From NCBI RefSeq assembly GCF_900143245.1, contig NZ_FRDK01000009.1, positions 81,213 to 145,212 of the forward strand: DNA of 64,000 bases. Reading direction: 5' to 3'. Below the pieces are notes generated by a model, which saw nothing but the letters and a program-made list of their open reading frames with translations, made no database searches and was not told where the DNA came from. The stretch comes from Flavobacterium fryxellicola. Its GTDB lineage: Bacteria; Bacteroidota; Bacteroidia; Flavobacteriales; Flavobacteriaceae. Position numbers and translations under genes: made by a program. Positions 7,543 through 16,373 of this stretch are shown here, piece after piece (within the stretch, counting starts at the first letter, position 1; each line of letters opens with the position of its first letter).

Positions 7543-8019
7543 TTATTTTTCAACACAATCCACTTCGGAAAATTTATATTTTACTCGCTCAAAATCGATC
7601 GGCTCTCCTTTTACAAAGTGCGAAGCTCCCATCGTGATTTGTATTTGTCCATTCCCTAAAATCAGCTCATTCCCTCTCTTTAAGAAGGCCATTGGATTCT
7701 TAAATGTTTTTTCTTTATTAGCACCTTGGATAAAAGTATAGCTAGCAAATAAGGTATCACCTCTAAATTCTCCTATAATTTCACCTACCTTTTTCGGCAT
7801 AGTAGCAATTGCCATGACCATATCACCTGTTATTTCTCCATCTTTGAACGTGTTAATTTTCAAATCAAGCGTGTCTTTTTCATAAACCGCTTTATAGCAC
7901 TGTTCGCTTACTAGCTCTTTGGCTTCCTTAGCTTCAATGATTTTTTCACTTTGATTATTTTTACAACTTCCGAGTCCAATACAAGTCAATAGCAAACAAA
8001 AAAGGCTTAGATTTTTCAT
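7543..8019 (-). CDS. Lipoprotein of unknown function, 158 aa
   Basis: The protein starts with a lipoprotein signal (LLLTCIGLGSC, cysteine at residue 19), so it is expected to be anchored in the membrane. The mature part is about 140 residues, mostly beta, with a repeated pattern of short strands (DTLDLKINTFKDGEITGDMV, GEFRGDTLFASYTF) and two further cysteines. It resembles small flavobacterial lipoproteins of unknown function. It has its own terminator and is transcribed divergently from the large operon that follows. Confidence 0.7.
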   Translation of the reverse strand: MKNLSLFCLLLTCIGLGSCKNNQSEKIIEAKEAKELVSEQCYKAVYEKDTLDLKINTFKDGEITGDMVMAIATMPKKVGEIIGEFRGDTLFASYTFIQGANKEKTFKNPMAFLKRGNELILGNGQIQITMGASHFVKGEPIDFERVKYKFSEVDCVEK

Positions 8020-8221
8020 AATAGTTTTTATTAGTTAATAATTTTGGCAATAGCCAATGCTAATTTACAGATTAATAACGTGTATTGCTATAGATTTGAT
8101 ATAAAAATTTAGGGAAATTCCCTTAAAAAGAGGCATTCAGTGTGATTACACAAGAACTGCTAAGACACAAAATATTTTTCTTTTGTCGTGTTTAAAACAT
8201 AAACTGTCAGGAAATAAGTTT

Positions 8222-8233
8222 TTAGACGTCTAA
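8222..8233. promoter_or_regulatory. 12-bp perfect palindrome upstream of the large operon
   Basis: TTAGACGTCTAA is self-complementary and sits about 30 bp before the first start codon of the 15-gene run. A TATCTTTA sequence between it and the start resembles the -7 element (TAnnTTTG) with one mismatch. It could be an operator, but chance is possible. Confidence 0.35.
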
Positions 8234-8261
8234 TAAATTAGATATCTTTATAAAAAAAATC

Positions 8262-8756
8262 ATGCGCTTCTATATCTATTTTATTAGCTTTCTTTTTTCA
8301 GTTGCTTTGTCTGCACAAAACAGCATTCCACAAGTTTTGAAAAAACTCAATCAAGAGACAGTACCTTATATAAAAGTGGATGAACTTAAATACAAAAAAA
8401 ATCTAGTTTTTTTGGACGCTAGAGAACCTAAAGAATTTAACGTTAGTCATATCAAAAATGCCATTCCTGTGGGCTTTGACCATTTTAAGTCCAACACTGT
8501 TACTTCAACTGTTAAAGATAAAAGTGCAACTATTATTGTTTATTGTTCTATTGGTGTTCGCAGCGAAAAAATTGGTGAAAAACTTCTCAAAATGGGATAT
8601 AAAAATGTCTACAATTTGTATGGTGGCATTTTTGAATATAAAAATTCTGGCAGAAAAGTAGTAAATAACCAAAATAAAGTGACCGACAGCATACACGCTT
8701 ATAATAAGGCATGGAGTATTTATCTAACAAAAGGAATTAAGGTTTATGAAAACTGA
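8262..8756 (+). CDS. Secreted rhodanese-like protein
   Basis: A 164-residue protein with a signal peptide (FISFLFSVALSAQ) and one rhodanese domain: VFLDAREPKEFNVSHIKNA at about residues 49-67 and the active-site loop VYCSIGVRS with cysteine 95. Rhodaneses transfer sulfane sulfur; this one should act in the periplasm. Its end overlaps the next gene by 11 bp, so they are co-translated. It heads a long same-strand gene run. Some rhodanese-like proteins are arsenate reductases or thiosulfate carriers; the loop cannot separate those. Confidence 0.85.
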   Translation: MRFYIYFISFLFSVALSAQNSIPQVLKKLNQETVPYIKVDELKYKKNLVFLDAREPKEFNVSHIKNAIPVGFDHFKSNTVTSTVKDKSATIIVYCSIGVRSEKIGEKLLKMGYKNVYNLYGGIFEYKNSGRKVVNNQNKVTDSIHAYNKAWSIYLTKGIKVYEN

Positions 8757-9357
8757 TGCACTTATAATTTTTACCCGTAATCCTGAATTAGGAAAAGTAA
8801 AAACTAGACTTGCGAAAACTATTGGCGACGAAAAAGCATTAGCTGTTTACACCGATTTGCTGTTGCATACCAAGAACGAAACACATTCTATCAACTGTGA
8901 TAAATTTGTATTTTATGATGCTGCTATTGTTAAAGAGGATATTTGGTCAGAGGATTTTTATCATAAAAAAAGGCAAGCCAGCGGTGATCTAGGACAACGA
9001 ATGCAGGATGCCTTTGATTCTCTTTTTGAAATGGGCTATCAGAACTGCATTATTATAGGTAGTGATTTATTTGACTTAAAAGCAACGCTTATTGAAAATG
9101 CCTATAAAAAACTTCTAGATCATGATGTAGTAATAGGGCCTGCTGAAGATGGCGGTTATTATTTATTAGGATTAAAGAAAAATAACACTCTTATTTTCCA
9201 AAATAAAGACTGGGGAACAAGTACTGTTTTTGAAGCGACAATTAGAGATTTAGAAACTCTAAAAGTTTGTCTTTTGGATTCTTTAAATGATATTGATACC
9301 TTTGATGACTTAGAGCGAAGCTCTTATGATTGGGCCAAGTTAAACCTTGCCTTGTAA
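8746..9357 (+). CDS. TIGR04282-like (DUF2064) glycosyltransferase
   Basis: A 203-residue GT-A fold protein. It begins ALIIFTRNPELGKVKTRLA, a nucleotidyl/glycosyl transferase loop, followed by the acidic IIIGSDLFDL and GPAEDGGYYLLGL segments typical of DUF2064/TIGR04282. Members are annotated as arsenosugar biosynthesis glycosyltransferases because they occur with ArsM and ArsS in other bacteria, but those partners are absent here. A TIGR04283-type transferase follows two genes later. A second, more divergent copy lies on the minus strand near 31 kb. Confidence 0.8.
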   Translation: MKTDALIIFTRNPELGKVKTRLAKTIGDEKALAVYTDLLLHTKNETHSINCDKFVFYDAAIVKEDIWSEDFYHKKRQASGDLGQRMQDAFDSLFEMGYQNCIIIGSDLFDLKATLIENAYKKLLDHDVVIGPAEDGGYYLLGLKKNNTLIFQNKDWGTSTVFEATIRDLETLKVCLLDSLNDIDTFDDLERSSYDWAKLNLAL

Positions 9358-9428
9358 AGAAGAATGATTGAAAAAAGTTAATTAAACGGTGCAACAATTA
9401 GCACCAACAAAACAATTGCATCCCACAA

Positions 9429-10301
9429 ATGGAAAAATACATTGACATATTTCTAAATTCCTATAGCGGTTATTTAGAGTATCTGAAAAACGAAATTTTA
9501 TACTGGAAGTGGGATAACTATTTTTATGGACTAATTGCCATTTCTTTGATCGTATGGTTACTTGAAATCGTTTTTCCTTGGAGAAAACAACAAGCCATTT
9601 TCCGAAAAGATTTCTGGCTGGATGTCTTTTATCTATTTTTTAATTTTTTCTTACTCAATTTGATTCTACTTATTGCTCTATCTAATGTAATGGAGCAGTT
9701 TATAAATGACATTCTGAACGTATTTGGACTACAACTGATGTCTATTCAGCTTTTTTCTATATCTGAGTTACCTAAACCCTTGGCATTATTGGTGTTTTTC
9801 ATCATTAGCGATTTTATTCAATGGAATGTTCACCGTTTACTCCATTATGTTCCTTTCTTATGGAAAATACATAAAACCCACCACAGTGTGAAGGAAATGG
9901 GTTTTGCAGCGCATTTTAGATACAATTGGATGGAACCTTTAGTCTATAAATCAATATTATACATTCCGATTATTCTTATAGGTGGTATAAATCTTCAAGA
10001 TGTATTTATCGTCCATTTCATTTCGATTGCCATAGGTCATTTGAACCACGCAAATGTAGGCTGGGACTACGGTTTTTTAAAATATATCTTTAACAACCCC
10101 AAAATGCACATTTGGCATCACAGTAAAAAAATGCCAAATAAATATGGCGCCAACTTTGGAATTTCACTAAGCATATGGGACTATATATTCAAAACTAACT
10201 ACATCCCTTCAGACGGAAGAGACATCGAACTTGGTTTTGACGATGAAAATGAGTTTCCAAAGGATTTTATCAAGCAAGAAATCTATCCCTTTAAAAAATA
10301 A
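9429..10301 (+). CDS. Sterol desaturase / fatty acid hydroxylase family protein
   Basis: A 290-residue polytopic membrane protein with several helices (about 31-50, 65-95, 117-132, 171-205) and the three histidine clusters of the superfamily: HRLLH at residues 135-139, HKTHH at 148-152 and HIWHH at 227-231. These bind a di-iron centre that hydroxylates or desaturates a lipid using an external electron donor. The redox pair encoded three genes later (FAD oxidoreductase plus polyferredoxin) could supply electrons; this is inference. The substrate may be a fatty acid, hopanoid or carotenoid. Confidence 0.85.
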   Translation: MEKYIDIFLNSYSGYLEYLKNEILYWKWDNYFYGLIAISLIVWLLEIVFPWRKQQAIFRKDFWLDVFYLFFNFFLLNLILLIALSNVMEQFINDILNVFGLQLMSIQLFSISELPKPLALLVFFIISDFIQWNVHRLLHYVPFLWKIHKTHHSVKEMGFAAHFRYNWMEPLVYKSILYIPIILIGGINLQDVFIVHFISIAIGHLNHANVGWDYGFLKYIFNNPKMHIWHHSKKMPNKYGANFGISLSIWDYIFKTNYIPSDGRDIELGFDDENEFPKDFIKQEIYPFKK

Positions 10302-10366
10302 TTACTATTTCTTGTCAGGAACGAGGTTGATAACTGTCAAAATTGTATAATTTAAAATTAGTACCG

Positions 10367-11125
10367 ATGAAAAAATATTTTTTAACCCTACTTCTATTGC
10401 CACTGCTTTCCTGTGGAAAAAATAAAAATAATCCTGAAATTCCAACTGCCGCATACCAAACTACAGTTACAGCAGCTGCTCCGGATATCAATCATGCTAA
10501 ATGGAATGTTTTATTGCAAAAAAATGTTACTAAAAATGGAACTGTAAATTACAAAGGATTTCAAAAAGACAGCAAAGAGCTAAAGTTGTACCTAAACGAA
10601 TTATCGGCAAATGTTCCGTCAAAATCCTGGTCTAAAAATGCAATTCTTGCTTATTGGATCAATGCGTATAATGCGTATACGGTACAATTAATTTTAGAGA
10701 ACTATCCAACCAAAAGCATCAAGGATATTAGTGATCCATGGGGTAAAAAATTCTTTTCTTTGGGAAACAAAAAATACAGTTTAGAAGAAATCGAACATGA
10801 AATCCTGCGGAAAATGGACGAACCCAGAATTCATTTCGCCATCAATTGTGCCTCTTTTTCTTGTCCTAATTTGCGAAATGAAGCTTATACTGAGGCAAAA
10901 TTAGAGCAGCAGTTAACAGCTGTAGCAAAAAGTTTTATCAATGACAAAACTAAAAATACTATAACAGCAAATAAAATTGAAATCTCTAAAATATTTGATT
11001 GGTTTTCCGGTGACTTTAAGAAAAAAGGTTCTGTTATTACTTTTTTAAACCAATACAGCACAGTAAAAATCAGCAGTAAAGCAAAAATAAATTACAAAGA
11101 CTACAATTGGAGTTTGAATGAATAA
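10367..11125 (+). CDS. DUF547 domain lipoprotein
   Basis: The ATG chosen gives MKKYFLTLLLLPLLSC, a lipoprotein signal with cysteine 16; an earlier in-frame ATG at 10343 would place nine extra residues before it. The mature protein contains DUF547, recognised by the ILAYWINAYNAYTVQLILE segment and the conserved HFAINCASFSCPNLRNEAY block. Members have been suggested to be thioredoxin-like or peptidase-like, but the function is unknown. The last 8 bp overlap the start of the TIGR04283 gene. DUF547 genes are frequent companions of TIGR04282/04283 genes. Confidence 0.8.
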   Translation: MKKYFLTLLLLPLLSCGKNKNNPEIPTAAYQTTVTAAAPDINHAKWNVLLQKNVTKNGTVNYKGFQKDSKELKLYLNELSANVPSKSWSKNAILAYWINAYNAYTVQLILENYPTKSIKDISDPWGKKFFSLGNKKYSLEEIEHEILRKMDEPRIHFAINCASFSCPNLRNEAYTEAKLEQQLTAVAKSFINDKTKNTITANKIEISKIFDWFSGDFKKKGSVITFLNQYSTVKISSKAKINYKDYNWSLNE

Positions 11126-11810
11126 AATTTCGATCATTATCCCCATTTTTAATGAAGTCAATAGCATAAGCAAATTGCTGTTACATCTTGAAAACAAGGT
11201 ATTCCAAAAAGAGGCAATCGAAATAATCGTTGTTGATGGCGGTAGTACAGATGGCTCTCAATATAGATTACATACAAATTTCAATATAAGATTAATTGAA
11301 GTAGGCAAAGGAAGATCAAAACAAATGAATGCAGGAGCTAAAGCAGCAACTGGTAACATTCTCTATTTTTTGCATTGTGATAGTTTTCCTCCACAACATT
11401 TTGACCAGATCATTACTACTACGGTACAAAAAGGGAATCTGGCAGGCTGTTTCCGACTAAAATTTGATTACGATCATCCCCTTTTAATGGTTTCACAGTG
11501 GTTCACTCGATTCAATCATATTTCCTGCCGCGGCGGAGACCAATCCTTATTTATAACTAAAAATTTGTTTGAGGAAATAAAAGGTTTTGATGAACACTTT
11601 ATCATTTATGAAGATAACGAAATCATTTCGAGGCTTTACACCAAAAAACAATTTGTAGTAATTCCAGATTGTGTTGTTACTTCAGCCAGAAGATACCGCG
11701 AAAATGGCGTCTGGCGTTTGCAATTCCATTTTGGCATCATTCATCTTAAACGCCGATTAGGTCATTCTGCTGAAAGTATGCTTCAATATTATAAAAAGCA
11801 TATCATATAA
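11118..11810 (+). CDS. TIGR04283-like family 2 glycosyltransferase
   Basis: A 230-residue GT2 enzyme. It opens ISIIIPIFNEVNSISKLL, has IIVVDGGSTDGSQ near residue 37, a KGRSKQMNAGAKAATGNI loop, LHCDSFPP as the DxD-like metal site (CDS) and SCRGGDQSLFITKNLF before the IIYEDNEIISRL segment. TIGR04283 members are called arsenosugar biosynthesis glycosyltransferases by association. It overlaps the DUF547 gene and lies close to the TIGR04282-like gene, the usual arrangement of the pair. Confidence 0.8.
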   Translation: MNKISIIIPIFNEVNSISKLLLHLENKVFQKEAIEIIVVDGGSTDGSQYRLHTNFNIRLIEVGKGRSKQMNAGAKAATGNILYFLHCDSFPPQHFDQIITTTVQKGNLAGCFRLKFDYDHPLLMVSQWFTRFNHISCRGGDQSLFITKNLFEEIKGFDEHFIIYEDNEIISRLYTKKQFVVIPDCVVTSARRYRENGVWRLQFHFGIIHLKRRLGHSAESMLQYYKKHII

Positions 11811-11872
11811 GTTTACCTTATAAAATATTACACAGCATAAAAACAACAACTACAATAATTAAGTAATTCATA

Positions 11873-12628
11873 ATGAAAAAAATTGCCCTCACTTTATCCT
11901 TTGCCATCCTTATGCTTGTTGGATGTAAATCAAATGAAGAAAACATGAAATTTGCGGACAAAGTGGAGAAAGCGCACCATAAACAAGAATTTTTAGCTAA
12001 AGAGGCAGTGCAGTTTGATCTAAAATTAGCTTTTGGAGGTACAGAAAAAATGGATGCCAAATTCACGATTCTTACCAATTCCACAAAGGGAATGATTGAG
12101 TATAAAAATGGAGCTAAAATCATTTTTGATCAAGATAAAGTATTTTATTCGTCAACAATTCCAAATGAGGAGTCTGTTCGATTTGATGCGTTTACTTGGG
12201 GATATTTTTTCCTTTTTCCTTATAAATTAACGGATCCAGGCACAATCTGGAATACGTATGATAATAAAGAAAAAGAGCAACAAAAATATCTCACTGAAAA
12301 GCTAACTTTTAAATCGGGAACTGGCGACGCACCTGATGACTGGTATGTGGTTTATTCCGATAAAAAGACAAATTTACTTGAAAAAGCGGCTTATATTGTT
12401 ACATTAAAGGCGGATAAAGAAGATGCCGAGAAAAATCCGCATGCGATTCAATATTTAAACTATAAAAAAGTGGATGGTATTCCTATCGCGACCAAATGGG
12501 TTTTCTGGGGATGGGAAGAGGGAAAAGGACTTACTGAGGAATTAGGACAAGCAACGCTGACCAATATCAAATTTATCAAAGCAAATGCAGCCGATTTTGA
12601 ACCTGCTGCTGATTTTAAAACAAAATAA
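11873..12628 (+). CDS. DUF6503-like lipoprotein
   Basis: A 251-residue protein with a lipoprotein signal (SFAILMLVGC, cysteine 18). The mature part is a beta-rich periplasmic domain with the phrase VRFDAFTWGYFFLFPYKLTDPG near residue 102 and KKVDGIPIATKWVFW near residue 200, which I associate with DUF6503. Such proteins resemble outer-membrane lipoprotein-sorting folds (LolA-like), which might indicate lipid carriage, a speculative link to the surrounding lipid and glycosyl genes. Confidence 0.65.
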   Translation: MKKIALTLSFAILMLVGCKSNEENMKFADKVEKAHHKQEFLAKEAVQFDLKLAFGGTEKMDAKFTILTNSTKGMIEYKNGAKIIFDQDKVFYSSTIPNEESVRFDAFTWGYFFLFPYKLTDPGTIWNTYDNKEKEQQKYLTEKLTFKSGTGDAPDDWYVVYSDKKTNLLEKAAYIVTLKADKEDAEKNPHAIQYLNYKKVDGIPIATKWVFWGWEEGKGLTEELGQATLTNIKFIKANAADFEPAADFKTK

Positions 12629-12716
12629 ACTAAGTCTTCTTTCATTTTAAAGTACTAATTTTAAAGTCAGTAGTCGCCTCCTTTTATTAAACAGCTAACG
12701 AACAAATTCATTTTAT

Positions 12717-14012
12717 ATGGAACATATTGTCATTATTGGTAACGGTATTGCTGGAGTTACACTCGCACAGCACATTCGAAAAAAATTGGATTCGAAAATT
12801 ACTATTGTCTCCTCCGAAAATGAGTTTTTCTTCTCTCGCACCGCCTTGATGTATGTATTTATGGGTCACATGAAATGGGAACATACACAACCTTATGAAA
12901 ATGATTTTTGGAAAAAAAACAAAATTGATCTCGTCCAAGGAATAGTAACCACCGTAGTTCCTGATTCAAAAGAAATTATTTTTGAGAACAACAACAAACT
13001 AACTTACGATAAATTAGTACTGGCTACGGGGTCAAAACCCAATAAATACGGGTGGCCGGGACAAGATTTACAAGGCGTTACTGGTCTTTATCATAAACGG
13101 GATTTAGAAGCTTTAGAAAACTGGGCGCCTAACACAAAACGTGCGGTGATCGTGGGCGGCGGTTTAATTGGTATTGAATTAGCTGAAATGCTGCGGTCTC
13201 GCAATATCTCTGTTACTTTTTTGGTTCGGGAAAAAAGTTTTTGGGATGGCGTTTTGCCTTTCGGCGAAAGCCAAATGATCAACCGGCACATACTGGAACA
13301 TCACATCGATTTAAGATTAGATACCAATATGGTCGAAATTCTTTCCGATGAAAAAGGACATGCTAGAGCCATCGTTACCGATAAAGGAGAAACTATCGAA
13401 TGTGAAATTGTTGGGCTGACCGCTGGTGTTTCCCCTAATATTGATTTTTTAAAAGATTCTGGAATTGAACTAGGAAAAGGTGTGAAAGTAAACCGTTTCT
13501 TAGAAACAAATATAAAAGATATTTATGCGATTGGCGATTGTGCGGAACAACGTGAAGCCATTGATTTACGCCGACCCATCGAAGCCGTTTGGTATACGGG
13601 CCGCATGATGGGAGAGGCACTAGCACAGACATTAACAGGAACGCGCACCGCTTATAAACCAGGACATTGGTTCAATTCGGCCAAATTTTTAGACATCGAA
13701 TACCAAACCTACGGATGGGTTTGGGCTGCCGCCAAAGAAAATGAAGAGCACTTTTATTGGGAACATCAATCGGGTAAAAAAGCAATCCGAATTTCATTTG
13801 ACAAAAAAGACCGTACTTTTTTAGGAATTAATACTTTTGGAATCCGCCTGCGCCATGAGTTCTTTGATAAAGTCTTGACCAACAAAGAAACGGTGGATTA
13901 TGTTATGAAAAATTTAGCGAAAGCTAATTTTGATCCCGAATTTTTCAAATCACACGAAAAAGAAATCCAAAAGCAATTTAGCAGCCACTTCGTTGGTGTA
14001 AATACAATATAA
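12717..14012 (+). CDS. FAD-dependent NAD(P)H oxidoreductase
   Basis: A 431-residue pyridine-nucleotide disulfide oxidoreductase-type flavoprotein. There is a first dinucleotide fold IIGNGIAGVTLAQHIRKK at residues 5-22, TGSKPNKYGWPG near 103, a second fold VIVGGGLIGIELAE near 145, and the FAD-contacting IYAIGDCAEQ near 270. It lacks the CxxxxC disulfide of classical reductases and so resembles ferredoxin/rubredoxin reductases or NirB-type modules. It is separated by one base from a polyferredoxin gene, a strong hint that the two form an electron-transfer pair. Confidence 0.85.
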   Translation: MEHIVIIGNGIAGVTLAQHIRKKLDSKITIVSSENEFFFSRTALMYVFMGHMKWEHTQPYENDFWKKNKIDLVQGIVTTVVPDSKEIIFENNNKLTYDKLVLATGSKPNKYGWPGQDLQGVTGLYHKRDLEALENWAPNTKRAVIVGGGLIGIELAEMLRSRNISVTFLVREKSFWDGVLPFGESQMINRHILEHHIDLRLDTNMVEILSDEKGHARAIVTDKGETIECEIVGLTAGVSPNIDFLKDSGIELGKGVKVNRFLETNIKDIYAIGDCAEQREAIDLRRPIEAVWYTGRMMGEALAQTLTGTRTAYKPGHWFNSAKFLDIEYQTYGWVWAAAKENEEHFYWEHQSGKKAIRISFDKKDRTFLGINTFGIRLRHEFFDKVLTNKETVDYVMKNLAKANFDPEFFKSHEKEIQKQFSSHFVGVNTI

Positions 14013-14013
14013 C

Positions 14014-15606
14014 ATGAGCAAATCAATTAAAAATATATCTATCGCCTCTCATGAGAACCAGGATATGGACGGAATCCAGAAATTAGGAGTTACGCTAGGA
14101 TTGCTTGGACTTTTCATCATGACATTGGCTTTATTTAATGTTTCATTCCCTAATAAAGGTTTATGGCTTGCTGGATCAATCCTTGCTATTTTTACGGGAA
14201 TAATAGTGTATGCGAATAGAACCTATCTTAACCAACCTGAAGGAATAAAAAACAACGGAATTTGGCATAAAGACTTAACAAATAGAGGTAGTTGGGCTTG
14301 GATGACGGGTATTATACTGACCTCTTTTTATATTGTTTTATACTGGTATCCGCAATACTTAGGGCTCAATCAAGAAGGTGGGAAAAGCACTGGAATCGTT
14401 GGTTTTTTTGACCCTTTAAGTTATATTTTAAATGGAAAGCCAGCCAGCCAATGGTTTGTATATGGCACATTATATACCATTGCTATTTTGGGTTTGGGCT
14501 ATAAATTTATCTTGAAATACCGGCATAACAAGTACCAATTAATACGTACAATATCAGTGATGTTTTTTCAGTTAGGATTTGCTTTTTTGATTCCTGAAAT
14601 ATTAGAAAAACTGAATCCAGAGAAAGCCTATTTCACCAAGGATTTGAAAAACATGTGGCCATTGAATTACTATTTCTTTAATGATTGGCATTTAAAAGGG
14701 ATGCTCGAAGGAGGTAATCTGGGTTTGTTTATGTTATTTTTTGGAATAGCGATGATTTTTATTATCTCTCCTATTCTAACCTATTTCTATGGAAAACGCT
14801 GGTATTGCTCTTGGGTTTGTGGTTGCGGTGGTCTGGCGGAGACTGCTGGAGATAGCTTTAGACATTTATCCAATAAGACTGATACGGTATGGAAAATAGA
14901 ACGCTGGATGATCCATTCGGTATTGGTTTTTTCATTTGTAATGACCATTGCCGTTATCTTTACTTTTTTATCTAATAATACCGAGATGAGCTTTATTACA
15001 AAAGACCATTTTATTTGGGGAATTGTTGCTTTCTTACTTGTTTTTACTGGAGCATTATACCTTTTTAAACGAAAAGATTTAGATAAAGATGCTGTTTTTA
15101 CCATGCTCTCCTTAGTGGCTATTATTATCATTTCATTGTTGATTAATTATTTTTCAGGGAATCAAAACATTCTTTTTATTGACAGCAATTCGTTAAGGGA
15201 ATGGTATGGTTTTGCTATTGGAGCTGCTTTTAGTGGCATTGTAGGTGTGGGCTTTTATCCAATTCTAGGCAATCGCGTTTGGTGTCGATTTGGTTGTCCT
15301 ATGGCAGCAATCTTAGGATTACAGCAACGATTATTTTCAAAATTCAGAATAACTACTAATGGTGGTCAATGTATATCTTGCGGGAACTGTTCTACTTATT
15401 GTGAAATGGGGATTGACGTGCGCAGTTATGCTCAAAAAGGAGAAAACATTGTTCGTTCTTCTTGCGTAGGTTGTGGCATTTGTGCAGCCGTATGTCCTAG
15501 AGGTGTATTAAAATTGGAAAACGATACGCCTGCTGGCAGAATCAATTCGAATGAAATTTTGTTAGGAAATGATGTTGATTTAATGGATTTAATAAACCAA
15601 AAATAA
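14014..15606 (+). CDS. Membrane polyferredoxin (NapH/CcoG-like 4Fe-4S protein)
   Basis: A 530-residue membrane protein with many helices, two Cys loops facing one side (CSWVCGCGGLAETAG near 267 and CRFGCPMAAILG near 426) and two ferredoxin-type clusters in the tail (CISCGNCSTYCEMG near 452 and CVGCGICAAVCPRG near 484). The architecture is that of NapH/RdxA/CcoG-like electron carriers that pass electrons across or along the membrane. With the adjacent FAD enzyme it could reduce a membrane oxygenase such as the sterol-desaturase-like protein; that is inferred. Confidence 0.85.
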   Translation: MSKSIKNISIASHENQDMDGIQKLGVTLGLLGLFIMTLALFNVSFPNKGLWLAGSILAIFTGIIVYANRTYLNQPEGIKNNGIWHKDLTNRGSWAWMTGIILTSFYIVLYWYPQYLGLNQEGGKSTGIVGFFDPLSYILNGKPASQWFVYGTLYTIAILGLGYKFILKYRHNKYQLIRTISVMFFQLGFAFLIPEILEKLNPEKAYFTKDLKNMWPLNYYFFNDWHLKGMLEGGNLGLFMLFFGIAMIFIISPILTYFYGKRWYCSWVCGCGGLAETAGDSFRHLSNKTDTVWKIERWMIHSVLVFSFVMTIAVIFTFLSNNTEMSFITKDHFIWGIVAFLLVFTGALYLFKRKDLDKDAVFTMLSLVAIIIISLLINYFSGNQNILFIDSNSLREWYGFAIGAAFSGIVGVGFYPILGNRVWCRFGCPMAAILGLQQRLFSKFRITTNGGQCISCGNCSTYCEMGIDVRSYAQKGENIVRSSCVGCGICAAVCPRGVLKLENDTPAGRINSNEILLGNDVDLMDLINQK

Positions 15607-15679
15607 CGAATTCCTTTTTACATTAATCCTTATTTTCGCAGAGGAAATCAGTCTTTTTTAAAGCGACTTAAAAAAAAAT

Positions 15680-16372
15680 ATGAAAAATATTAAAGTAATT
15701 ATTCCTGCTTACAATGAGGAAAAAGCCATAGGGTATGTAATCCAAGATATTCCATCTAGTGTTTCAGAAGTTATTGTTATCAGTAATAATTCGACAGATA
15801 ATACGATTAAAGTCGCCAAAAATGCAGGTGCTACAGTACTCTCTGAAAACAGAAAAGGATATGGTTATGCTTGCCTTAAAGGAATGGAATACATTGCGCA
15901 ACTAGAAACGAAGCCAGATATTATTGTTTTTTTGGATGGAGACTATTCCGACTATCCTCAAGAATTGACTCAAATTATTGCTCCTATAATAATGGACGAT
16001 ATTGATTTTGTTATTGGTGCAAGAGTAGCCCGTTTCAGAGACAAACATTCGATGACACCACAGCAGGTTTTTGGAAATTGGCTGGCAACAACTTTAATGA
16101 AAAGATTTTTTAATGCTACATTTACAGACTTAGGTCCCTTTAGAGCGATTAAGTATGAAAAATTAGTCGCTTTAAACATGGAAGATAAAACCTATGGATG
16201 GACCGTAGAAATGCAACTTAAGGTTCTCAAACAAAAAATGTCCTACATAGAAATTCCGGTTCGCTATAAAAATAGAATAGGTATTTCAAAAGTATCAGGA
16301 ACAGTGAAAGGAACTATTATGGCGGGAATAAAAATAATAGGATGGATTTTCAAATACACCTTTAAACAATAG
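15680..16372 (+). CDS. Family 2 glycosyltransferase (polyprenyl-phosphate sugar synthase-like)
   Basis: A 230-residue soluble GT2 enzyme: VIIPAYNEEKAIGYVI at residues 6-21, VIVISNNSTDNT near 30, GKGYGYACLKG-type loop (ENRKGYGYACLKGM), the metal site FLDGDYSDYP near 82, and GPFRAIKYEKL then GWTVEMQLK near 175. The pattern matches dolichyl/undecaprenyl-phosphate glucose or mannose synthases. One base separates it from the next transferase gene, and a GT-C-like membrane protein follows; together they would supply and use a lipid-linked sugar. Confidence 0.85.
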   Translation: MKNIKVIIPAYNEEKAIGYVIQDIPSSVSEVIVISNNSTDNTIKVAKNAGATVLSENRKGYGYACLKGMEYIAQLETKPDIIVFLDGDYSDYPQELTQIIAPIIMDDIDFVIGARVARFRDKHSMTPQQVFGNWLATTLMKRFFNATFTDLGPFRAIKYEKLVALNMEDKTYGWTVEMQLKVLKQKMSYIEIPVRYKNRIGISKVSGTVKGTIMAGIKIIGWIFKYTFKQ

Positions 16373-16373
16373 C

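Noticed and set aside
8746..11810. Calling this locus a true arsenosugar pathway
   Set aside because: No ArsM or ArsS is in the window, and the family names rest on association only.
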